Part shown: positions 1 to 6,278 of the stretch, in pieces
Layout of the letters: each line of letters opens with the position of its first letter
How positions within the stretch are numbered: position 1 is the stretch's first letter
Source: Pseudorhodobacter antarcticus
Lineage (GTDB): Bacteria; Pseudomonadota; Alphaproteobacteria; Rhodobacterales; Rhodobacteraceae
Direction of reading: 5' to 3'
NCBI GenBank assembly: GCA_945897655.1
Contig: CAMDHB010000124.1
Span: 1-8,916, forward strand
Length of the DNA: 8,916 nucleotides
The notes under the pieces: generated by a model
Database searches by the model: none
What the model was told of the DNA's origin: nothing
What the model saw: only the letters and a program-made list of their open reading frames with translations
Made by a program: the position numbers and the translations under genes

Positions 1-2
1 CC

Positions 3-188
3 CTCGTCGCAGGCGCTGACGCCGGGGCAGAAAACCGGGCCGCCGTCGCGTGACTGATCGAAACCTGCAAGATGAATACAGTCGACCCCCGCGCCTGAAT
101 GGCCAGCACCTTCACGGCAACCATCAGCGGCCATACCCAAAGCCGGATCGAACATCTGCCGCCGTGGATTTGCGCCGCCAAGGTGTGA
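3..188 (+). pseudogene. tnpC: IS66 TnpC transposase, C-terminal fragment with two internal stops
   Basis: Read in the frame starting at 3, this gives LVAGADAGAENRAAVA, a stop (TGA 51-53), LIETCKMNTVDPRA, a second stop (TGA 96-98), then MASTFTATISGHTQSRIEH and LPPWICAAKV, ending at TGA 186-188. It matches the usual IS66 TnpC tail, in which a glycine-rich segment is followed by a SLIETCKxNGVDP-like helix and a GHxQSRIxxLLPW ending. The first stop sits where a serine is expected and the second where a tyrosine is expected. A GTG at 50 opens a different frame that runs on into tnpA, but that reading is an accident of decay. The fragment is non-functional. It differs enough from the tail at about 2340-2470 to come from another IS66 copy. 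Confidence 0.8.
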
Positions 189-197
189 TCGAAACAG

Positions 198-204
198 CGC
201 TTAC
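198..204 (-). repeat. Candidate right terminal inverted-repeat tip of the upstream IS66 copy
   Basis: CGCTTAC on the + strand is GTAAGCG on the minus strand, the conserved outer seven bases of IS66-family ends. It lies 10 bases after the tnpC stop (186-188) and immediately before the point (about 205-209) where TnpA similarity begins. Only the outermost bases can be judged, since the matching left repeat is outside the window. A seven-base match can occur by chance, but its position exactly at the switch between two genes makes it persuasive. Confidence 0.65.
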
Positions 205-205
205 G

Positions 206-533
206 CTGAGCCTGAAGACTGATCTGACGGCAAACGCGGTTGGGGCGAGGTATGGGCTGCGGGCGAACTATTTGTCGGAATGGCGCGGTCGGGCGCGGGA
301 CGGGAAGTTGGTTTTGCCTGGAATGAGTGCGACCTCTTTTGCTTCGCGTCGATTGTGCTGTTAGAAGGAATTCTCCCCCCTGTGCCGGTCCGTCCTGAGC
401 GGCCGGGCAAGCCAGATGCGCAGCCGATGGGGACAATTGAGATTGCCTTGGGCCAGGTATAATTCGGCTTGACGATGCCACGACATCCACAAGAATTTCC
501 GAGATCGTGCGGGCGATCAGGCCCCCGCCATGA
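206..533 (+). pseudogene. tnpA: IS66 accessory protein TnpA, truncated and frameshifted
   Basis: TnpA is the small helix-turn-helix protein encoded first in IS66 elements. The frame from 206 gives SLKTDLTANAVGARYGL then RANYLSEWRGRARDGKLVLP, the HTH region followed by the usual basic W-R-x-x-AR-x-GKLVLP segment. Similarity then moves to another frame at about 330 (FASIVLLEGILPPVPVRPE, later MGTIEIALGQV) and moves again at about 460 into IRLDDATTSTRISEIVRAI followed by RPPP and TGA at 531-533. The last stretch restores the normal TnpA C-terminus and overlaps the tnpB start. The N-terminus before the HTH is absent, replaced by the end of the upstream IS66 copy. At least two frameshifts plus the truncation make it non-functional. 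Confidence 0.82.
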
Positions 534-871
534 TGTTCCCGCCCAATCGAGTGCGGATCATGGTCTTGGCGCTGCCCATCGACTTCAGCAAAGAGCATGA
601 TGGGTTGGCAGGATTGGTGTCATCGGTGCTGCGAAAGGATCTGTTGACCGACATGGTCTTTCTGTTCCACTCGCGTCGGGCTGACAGGTTGAAACTGCTT
701 TACTGGGGCGGCACCGGTCTGGTGATGGCCGACAAACGGCTGGAGGACGCAAGCTTCATTTGGCCCGCGATCAAGGGCGGGGTAATGGCGCTGAACCATC
801 TACGGTCTGAGGCGCTGTTTGCCGGGCGTGACTGGCGCAAAGTGAAGGCATCGGAGGCCCGCCACCGATAG
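530..871 (+). CDS. tnpB: IS66 accessory protein TnpB (Orf2-like), near full length
   Basis: The 113-residue product has the usual TnpB length and layout: an N-terminal FPPNRVRIMV strand, a DFSKEHDGLAGLV segment (family form DxRKGxDGLAxLV), the central VFLFHSRRADRLKLLYWGGTGLVM core, and the C-terminal FIWPAIKGGVMALNHLRSEALFAGRDW. TnpB is required for transposition of most IS66 elements, but its biochemical role is unclear. The start at 530 overlaps the tnpA stop (ATGATG arrangement), and ATG 533 is equally possible. The end is slightly off: one extra C near 865 would extend it to ARPPIAAE with a stop at 880-882, the ending I would expect, so a one-base deletion probably trims the tail. The R-to-S and G-to-E changes in the first motif suggest drift. 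Expression is doubtful because its partners are dead. Confidence 0.8.
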   Translation: MMFPPNRVRIMVLALPIDFSKEHDGLAGLVSSVLRKDLLTDMVFLFHSRRADRLKLLYWGGTGLVMADKRLEDASFIWPAIKGGVMALNHLRSEALFAGRDWRKVKASEARHR

Positions 872-935
872 CGGCAGAGTGAATCAACCGCTTGTTTTGG
901 CGTCTTTTACTGGGGTTTGGTGATAACTCCAGACC

Positions 936-2469
936 ATGCAGACCGCCCGCGCCATCGACCTTTCTTTCATTCCAGCCGCGCAGCGCGTGGCGGTTCTGGC
1001 GTGAATGGAAACCGTGGCGGCGCTCAAGGAAGTCACCCGTCAGCAAGAGCATCTCATCGCCGAACTGAACCATGCGCTTTATGGCAAGCGGTCGGGAAAG
1101 CTGTCTGAAGATCAACGTCGGCTTGCCCTCGAGGACCTGTCCATCGCCTTGGCCGAGGTCGAGGCGGAAAAGGAAGAACGGGCCGTGAAAGTGGGCGCTG
1201 GGGCGTGCAAGCCCGCGCTGCCGCGCACCATCCGCAATCTGCCAGCCACGCTGCCGCGCATCGAAGAAATCATCGAGCCTGATAACCTGATCTGTCTTTG
1301 CGGCTTTGGTGTCATGCACAAGATCGGTGAAGACCGCAGCGAACGGCCTGGCGTCGTTCCCGCCTGGTTTCGCGTCATCGTGACCGTGCGCCCAAAATAT
1401 GCCTGCCAGCCCTGCACGGACGGGGTGACCCAAGCCCTTGCGCCCAGCCATCTGGTGATTGGCGGCCTTCAGACCGTGGCGACCATCGCCCTTGTGCTGG
1501 TCAGCAAGTTTGCGGACCATCTGCCATTGTGTCGCCAGAGACAGATCCTGGTTCGGACGGGGCTTGATCGCCACCGCGCGGTCTTGGCCGGTTGGGTCGG
1601 CAAGGCCGCGTTCGATCTGATGCCCGTGGTGGATCGTCTGGCTGAGGATCTAAAGCGGTCGAGTAAACTGTTCATGGATGAAACGATATCCTCGTTGCCT
1701 GACCGAGGGCGCGGCGTGACAAAGACCGGGTACCTTTGGGCGCTCGCCCAAGATGACGGGCCCTGGGGTGGCGATGACCCGCCAGGCGCGGTCTGCTTTT
1801 ACGCACCCGGTCGGGCCGGCGAGTGTGCCGAAACCTTCGTGACCTGCTTCGATGGGATCCTGCAGGTCGACGGTTACACCGACGACAACCGGCTGACCAA
1901 ACCCTAGCGCAAGGGCGGCGCACCCATTCGCATGGCCAATTGCTGGGCGCAGCACGTTGCAAGCTGAAAGAGGTCTTTGAAAGTGACGGATCTGAGATAG
2001 CGGCAGAGGGCTTGCGCCGCATCGCCAAATTCTATGCCGACGGAGCCAGTATCCACGGCATCTCCCTCCTTTAACATCTGTCCGCACGACTGGCCCGCAC
2101 TGCGCCGCTGGTGGCTGTCTTCGGCGATTGTCTGCAGTCGCAACGCCGCAAGACCTCTGTAAAGCCCGGCTGGGACAAAAGCTTGCCTACATCCAAAATC
2201 ACTTGGCTGGGCTAAAAACCTTGCCTCACGACAACTGCGTCGAGATCGACCCCGACAGGGTCGAAAGCTTGATCCGCCCGATCGCCCTCAATCCAAGCGA
2301 TGCCCTATTCGTCGGCCGCGGCGACGAAGGCGGCGTCTTGGGCCACAGCGCATAGCCGATCGAAACCTGCAAGATCAACGGCATCGAGCCAGTCGCCCAT
2401 CTCAAGGCGACCCTGACCGCCATCGCCAACGGTCATCCGCGAGGCCGCGTCGACGACCAGCTTCCGGGT
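936..2469 (+). pseudogene. tnpC: IS66 transposase TnpC (DDE), multiply disrupted
   Basis: The original start is ATG 936 (MQTARAIDLSFIPAAQRVA). A TGA at 1002-1004 replaces the expected tryptophan before METVAALKEV. The frame then reads 300 codons through the coiled N-terminal part (LIAELNHALYGKRSGKLSEDQ region), the zinc-finger-like segment, and the catalytic core start, ending at TAG 1905-1907 where RLTKPS-RKGG is expected. A one-base loss at about 1950 shifts to KLKEVFESDGSEIAAEGLRR. TAA 2072-2074 follows, then a shift at about 2160 to KARLGQKLAYIQNHLAGLKT, TAG 2353-2355, and the tail ETCKINGIEPVAHLKATL. The catalytic triad codons are still visible: Asp 1677-1679 (MDET), Asp 1869-1871 (LQVDGY) and Glu 2263-2265 (VESLIRPIAL). 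With four stops and two frameshifts it is dead. Confidence 0.9.
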
Positions 2470-2854
2470 CTAGACACCTATTCTTTGCTGTCGACAAAAC
2501 TGGGGCGACATGCTTCGAATCGAGCCTGTCATCGTGTCCGCATCTATTGCTCACTTCAGTTGAAGCCTCACCAAATGGTGCGCGACGAATGTGTACCAAA
2601 CCGAGGTTGTTCAGGAGGTTGTCGCTCGGTGCGGGTGAATAGCGACACCGCGACGGTCGTTCTGGCGCCAAGCGGCGTTTGTAGGATGGGCAGTTCTGCG
2701 CCGTGCCGTCAAGCCGGGGCAGGTTTGCCCATCTTGGGCACGCCGGTTGCCATTTTCTGCTGAACCGCCAATGCTGTGATGACAGGCTGGGGGCCGGTCA
2801 GTATGGTCAAGTCGCGAATGACCCGGAACCGGGCGACGGAACAGGTGGGCGAGC
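2470..2854. other. Intergenic spacer between IS66 debris and the core operon; no gene recognised
   Basis: I recognise no protein in any frame here. The frame of the tnpC tail happens to stay open to TGA 2761-2763, and minus-strand readings are also open, but none resembles a known family and composition is mixed. Visible structure consists of three perfect 5-2-5 palindromes: 2554-2565 (CTTCA/TGAAG), 2569-2580 (CACCA/TGGTG) and 2822-2833 (CCCGG/CCGGG). There is also an AGGAGG at 2613-2618 not followed by a convincing start codon. No clear sigma-70 promoter is seen. This stretch must contain both the lost right end of the IS66 copy and the native upstream flank of the next gene, but I cannot place the boundary. 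Confidence 0.6.
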
Positions 2855-4588
2855 ATGGCTGAGCAGGAGGAGCAGCGGCGGTCGGGTGGGTTTCGCGACC
2901 GCTATGCGATGTGGCGCGCGCTGCGGGCGGCGGCGGCGACGGGGTTTGCGTCGCAGCCGGAGCCGCGGACCATCGGGCTCTATTCGCGGGGCAAGCAGTT
3001 GCTGTCGGGCAATTTCGTCTCGGGCGGGGTGGTGGTCGAGAAGCCGGGGGTGGCGATTTGGGATGTGCCGTTCGCGGACCCCGCCACGGGGACTGAGGCG
3101 CATGGCTTTGCCTGGCTGGATGATCTGGCGGCGGTGGGCGACAGCGCGGCGCGCAAGCGGGCGCAGGAGTGGACATTAGCCTGGATCACGCGGTTTGGGC
3201 CGGGGCGGGGGCCGGGCTGGACGGCGGAGTTGACGGGACGGCGGCTGATCCGCTGGATCAACCATGCGCTGATGCTGTTGCAAGGTGCCGATGCGGCCCA
3301 AAGTGCGATGTACTTCAAGGCGCTGGCCGCGCAGACCGCCTTTCTGGCGCGGCGCTGGCAGAAGGCGGCGCCGGGGTTGCCAAGGTTTGAGGCGTTGACT
3401 GGTGTCATCTCGGCCGGTTTGGCGTTGGAAGGGATGCAGGGGCACGTGGGGCCGGCACTGGCGGCGCTTGCCAAGGATTGCGAGAGCGAGATTGACATGG
3501 AGGGGGGCATCCCCACCCGCAACCCCGAGGAGTTGCTGGAGGTGTTCACCCTGCTGACCTGGGCCGCGCAGGCGCTGGGCGAGGCCGGGCATATGGCGCC
3601 GCCCGAGCATCTGGCGGCGATGGAGCGGATGGCGCCCACGCTGCGGTCCTTGCGCCATGCGGATGGGGGGCTGGCGCGGTTTCATGGCGGGGGCCGGGGG
3701 GCCGAGGGGCGGCTGGACACGGCGCTGGCCAATGCCGGGGTTAGGGCGATGCCATCGGCGGGGCTGGCGATGGGGTTTGCGCGCATATCGGGAGGGCGAA
3801 CGACCGTCATCGTCGATGCGGCCAGCCCGCCGGGCGGGGCGGCGGGGCGGCATGCCCATGCGTCGACCAATGCGTTTGAACTCACATCAGGGCGGCGTCC
3901 GGTGATTGTCTCTTGCGGGTCAGGGCGGGCTTTTGGGCCGGAATGGCGGCTGGCGGGGCGGGCGACGGCGTCGCATTCGACACTGGAGGTGGGGGGGTAT
4001 TCGTCCTCTCGGCTGGGGGCCAATCCAGAGGGCGAGATGGAGGAGCGTGCCGAGGTGCCGACGCTGCGGGTTTTGCCGGGGGAAAATGGCGCGGGCGTGC
4101 ATCTGGCACATTCGGGCTGGGCCAAGACGCATGGCCTCAGCCACGTGCGGGATCTGATGCTGACCAATGACGGGCGTCATCTGACGGGGATCGACAAGCT
4201 GACCGCGATCAGCACAGCCGAAAAGCGGCGGTTTGAGAAGTTGATGATTGATGGGCGGCTGAAGGGGGTCAACTTTGCGATCCGGTTCCACATCCATCCC
4301 GATGCCGAGGCGCGGCTGGATATGGGGGGCACGGCGGTGTCGCTGGCCTTGCGCAGTGGCGAGATCTGGGTGTTCCGGCAGGACGGGGCGGCGGCGATGA
4401 CACTGGAGCGGTCAATCTATCTCGAGAAGTCGCGACTACGGCCCCGGGAGACGGTTCAGATCGTGCTGACCCAGCGGGCGCTGGATTTCGAGACGCAGGT
4501 GGGCTGGACCTTGGCGAAGGCGCAGGATACTCCGCTGGCCATTAGGGATCTGGACCGTGTGGACATAACGGACGAGATCAAGGGTTAA
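2855..4588 (+). CDS. Heparinase II/III family protein
   Basis: The 577-residue product resembles the heparinase II/III-like proteins found next to purH in Rhodobacteraceae. The family has an alpha-helical toroid followed by a beta-sandwich and includes polysaccharide lyases acting on glycosaminoglycans and alginate-like polymers. The actual substrate here is unknown. Residues about 80-300 look helical (GFAWLDDLAAVGD, GRRLIRWINHALMLL, IPTRNPEELLEV, RHADGGLARFHGGG at 268-280). From about 305 the sequence is strand-rich, with HAHASTNAFEL (333-343), SGRRPVIVSCGSG and ATASHSTLEV (370-379), typical of the C-terminal domain. No signal peptide or membrane helix is visible, so it looks cytosolic, which is odd for a lyase. 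ATG 2855 is the first possible start after an in-frame TGA at 2819-2821, and the ribosome site is weak (AGGTGGG, 2843-2849). It ends 18 bases before purH, suggesting co-transcription. Family confidence is high; enzymatic role unproven. Confidence 0.88.
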   Translation: MAEQEEQRRSGGFRDRYAMWRALRAAAATGFASQPEPRTIGLYSRGKQLLSGNFVSGGVVVEKPGVAIWDVPFADPATGTEAHGFAWLDDLAAVGDSAARKRAQEWTLAWITRFGPGRGPGWTAELTGRRLIRWINHALMLLQGADAAQSAMYFKALAAQTAFLARRWQKAAPGLPRFEALTGVISAGLALEGMQGHVGPALAALAKDCESEIDMEGGIPTRNPEELLEVFTLLTWAAQALGEAGHMAPPEHLAAMERMAPTLRSLRHADGGLARFHGGGRGAEGRLDTALANAGVRAMPSAGLAMGFARISGGRTTVIVDAASPPGGAAGRHAHASTNAFELTSGRRPVIVSCGSGRAFGPEWRLAGRATASHSTLEVGGYSSSRLGANPEGEMEERAEVPTLRVLPGENGAGVHLAHSGWAKTHGLSHVRDLMLTNDGRHLTGIDKLTAISTAEKRRFEKLMIDGRLKGVNFAIRFHIHPDAEARLDMGGTAVSLALRSGEIWVFRQDGAAAMTLERSIYLEKSRLRPRETVQIVLTQRALDFETQVGWTLAKAQDTPLAIRDLDRVDITDEIKG

Positions 4589-4606
4589 GCAACGACAGGG
4601 GGCCGC

Positions 4607-6190
4607 ATGACCAATCTTGTGCCGATCGGGCGGGCGCTGATTTCGGTTTCCGACAAATTCGGGTTGATTGATCTGGCGCGTGCGCTGGCGGGTCTGGGGG
4701 TTGAGCTGATCTCAACCGGGGGCACGTCGATGATGCTGCGGGCGGCGGGGCTGGCGGTTCGGGATGTGGCGGAGGTTACGGGCTTTCCCGAGATGATGGA
4801 CGGGCGGGTCAAAACGCTGCATCCGAACATCCACGGGGCGTTGTTGGCGCTGCGGGATGATGACGAGCATCTGGTGGCGATGGCAGCGCATGGGATCGAG
4901 CCGATCGATTTGCTGATTTCGAACCTGTATCCGTTCGAGGAGACGGTGGCCAAGGGCGCCGATCACGCGACCTGCATCGAGAATATCGACATTGGCGGAC
5001 CGGCGATGATCCGCGCGAGTGCGAAGAACCACCGCTTTGTCACGGTGGTGACGGATCCGTCGGATTATCCGGGGTTGTTGGAGCAGTTGAAGGCCAATGA
5101 CGGGGCGACCACGCTGGCGTTTCGGCAGAAGCTGGCGCTGGCGGCGTATTCGCGGACGGCGGCCTATGACACGGCTGTGTCGGGGTGGTTGGCCGGGCAG
5201 TTCAAGGAGCCGTTTCCGAAGCAGCGGTCTTTTGCGGGAACTTTGGCCCAAGGGTTGCGGTACGGCGAGAACCCGCATCAGGCGGCGGCGTTTTATCGGG
5301 ATGGCACGCGGCGCGAGGGGGTGGCAACGGCGCATCAATGGCAGGGCAAGGAGTTGTCCTATAACAATATCAATGACACTGATGCGGCGTTTGAGCTGGT
5401 GGCCGAGTTTTCCGAGGGGCCGACTTGCGCGATCATCAAACATGCAAACCCTTGTGGCGTGGGCAAGGCTGCGACGCTGCGGGAGGCGTATTTGCGCGCC
5501 TATGCCTGTGACCAGACCAGCGCCTTTGGTGGGATCGTGGCGCTGAACCAGCCGTTGGATGCGGAGACGGCGGAGGAGATTGTCAAGATTTTCACCGAGG
5601 TGGTGATAGCGCCCGGCGCATCCGAGGCGGCGCGGGCGGTGTTTGCGGGGAAAAAGAACCTGCGGTTGCTGACGACGAAGGCGCTGCCTGACCCAAGGGC
5701 GGGGGGGCTGGCGTTCAAACAGGTGGCTGGCGGATTCTTGGTGCAGGACCGCGATTATGCGGGGTTGCCGATAACTGACCTGCGGGTGGTGACCAAGGTG
5801 CAGCCGACCGATGCGCAGATGGCGGATATGCTGTTTGCGTGGAAGGTGGCCAAGCATGTCAAATCGAACGCGATTGTCTACGTCAAGGACGGGGCGACGG
5901 TTGGCATTGGGGCGGGGCAGATGAGTCGGGTGGATTCTACGCGGATCGCCGCGCGCAAGGCGGGCGACATGGCTGATACGCTTGGGTTGACGGTCAGCCC
6001 TACGGCGGGCTCGGTTGTTGCGTCGGATGCGTTCTTTCCCTTTGCCGACGGGTTGCTGACGGCGGCGGCGGCGGGGGCGGTGGCGGTGATCCAGCCCGGC
6101 GGGTCAATGAATGATGCGGCCGTGATCGCGGCGGCGGATGAGGCGGGATTGGCGATGGTCTTTACTGGCCAGCGGCATTTCCGGCATTGA
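4607..6190 (+). CDS. purH: Bifunctional AICAR formyltransferase / IMP cyclohydrolase
   Basis: PurH carries out the last two steps of de novo IMP synthesis in the cytosol. It formylates AICAR with 10-formyltetrahydrofolate, then closes the ring to IMP. The 527-residue length is normal. The N-terminal cyclohydrolase (MGS-like) domain, residues 1 to about 150, shows ALISVSDK, STGGT (36-40), GRVKTLHPNIHGALL (66-80), NLYPFEET and SAKNH. The C-terminal transformylase domain has LRYGENPHQ, ELSYNNINDTDAAFELV and IIKHANPCGVG, with the catalytic Lys278-His279 pair, then GQMSRVDS and SDAFFPFADG. It ends in the usual GQRHFRH. The start ATG 4607 follows a purine-rich site (caggggg, 4597-4602), and an upstream start would run into the previous gene. 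No riboswitch or PurR-like operator could be identified upstream. Nothing suggests loss of function. Confidence 0.98.
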   Translation: MTNLVPIGRALISVSDKFGLIDLARALAGLGVELISTGGTSMMLRAAGLAVRDVAEVTGFPEMMDGRVKTLHPNIHGALLALRDDDEHLVAMAAHGIEPIDLLISNLYPFEETVAKGADHATCIENIDIGGPAMIRASAKNHRFVTVVTDPSDYPGLLEQLKANDGATTLAFRQKLALAAYSRTAAYDTAVSGWLAGQFKEPFPKQRSFAGTLAQGLRYGENPHQAAAFYRDGTRREGVATAHQWQGKELSYNNINDTDAAFELVAEFSEGPTCAIIKHANPCGVGKAATLREAYLRAYACDQTSAFGGIVALNQPLDAETAEEIVKIFTEVVIAPGASEAARAVFAGKKNLRLLTTKALPDPRAGGLAFKQVAGGFLVQDRDYAGLPITDLRVVTKVQPTDAQMADMLFAWKVAKHVKSNAIVYVKDGATVGIGAGQMSRVDSTRIAARKAGDMADTLGLTVSPTAGSVVASDAFFPFADGLLTAAAAGAVAVIQPGGSMNDAAVIAAADEAGLAMVFTGQRHFRH

Positions 6191-6196
6191 GGCAGT

Positions 6197-6217
6197 GCGG
6201 GGGTTTCACACCCCCGC
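6197..6217 (+). terminator. Strong stem-loop after purH (possible terminator or attenuator)
   Basis: A perfect 8-bp stem, gcgggggt paired with acccccgc, encloses the 5-base loop ttcac, starting 7 bases after the purH stop. It is very stable by composition. No run of T follows, so it is not a textbook intrinsic terminator. It could end part of the purH transcript, protect the 3' end from nucleases, or simply be the first part of a repeated intergenic element (see 6220-6244 and 6249-6278). Confidence 0.5.
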
Positions 6218-6219
6218 TA

Positions 6220-6244
6220 CGCAATGGTTCGAGGAACCATCGCG
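6220..6244 (+). repeat. Second stem-loop in the purH-lspA gap
   Basis: atggttc (6224-6230) pairs perfectly with gaaccat (6234-6240) around the 3-base loop gag. After one A/C mismatch, cgc (6220-6222) pairs with gcg (6242-6244). It lies 2 bases after the first hairpin, giving two tandem structures. The role is unknown. It may belong to a repetitive intergenic unit or shape translation of lspA, whose start is 29 bases downstream. Confidence 0.6.
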
Positions 6245-6248
6245 TCTT

Positions 6249-6278
6249 CCCCCGTGGAGTATTTGGGCCGAAATGAAG
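6249..6278 (+). repeat. Rhodobacterales-type intergenic motif (ccccc-gtggagtattt...gaag)
   Basis: The stretch starts with cccccgtggagtattt and continues through gggccgaaatgaag. From memory, sequences of the form ccccc-g(t)ggagtattt followed by an aga/gaag-rich end recur between genes in many Rhodobacteraceae genomes, often after hairpins as here. That recollection needs a search. The motif's last bases include the ATG used as the lspA start (6273-6275). Confidence 0.45.

Larger units (their letters stand above)
1..204 (+). mobile_element. 3' end of an upstream IS66-family element (partial, decayed)
   Basis: This is the right-hand remnant of one IS66-family insertion sequence, cut off on the left by the window edge. 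It contains the C-terminal coding part of tnpC (3-188) and then 16 bases ending in CGCTTAC at 198-204. Read on the minus strand the end is GTAAGCG, the characteristic start of IS66-family terminal inverted repeats as I know them. Directly after it the reading switches to the middle of a TnpA protein belonging to another IS66 copy. The short distance from tnpC stop to element end fits the family. I infer that this copy inserted into the second one. The left end cannot be seen. Confidence 0.72.
205..2470 (+). mobile_element. Second IS66-family element, tnpA-tnpB-tnpC, decayed and 5'-truncated
   Basis: The three genes stand in the canonical IS66 order on the + strand: tnpA (from about 206), tnpB (530-871, start overlapping the tnpA stop) and tnpC (936 to about 2469). 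The protein readings resemble the IS66 copies common in Rhodobacteraceae. The left end and the start of tnpA are missing because another IS66 copy abuts at 204/205. The right boundary is set where TnpC similarity ends. No CGCTTAC-type end is visible between 2470 and 2854, so the right terminus is lost, degenerate or misplaced. tnpA and tnpC carry many stops and frameshifts, so the element cannot move by itself. Confidence 0.85.

Noticed and set aside
50..364. Open frame of 104 codons from GTG 50
   Set aside because: Its first half is an out-of-frame reading of the tnpC tail and its second half is the TnpA HTH region. It is a chance fusion across the IS junction, not a gene.
771..1574. Long minus-strand frame (267 codons)
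   Set aside because: It is the antisense shadow of tnpB/tnpC. No family resemblance, and the + strand reading matches IS66 TnpC residue by residue.
2485..2763. Possible small protein after the IS66 remnant
   Set aside because: It is just the tnpC tail frame staying open. It has no ribosome site at a sensible start and no recognisable domain.
4712..5857. Minus-strand frame of 381 codons
   Set aside because: Antisense shadow of purH, whose protein is unmistakable on the + strand.
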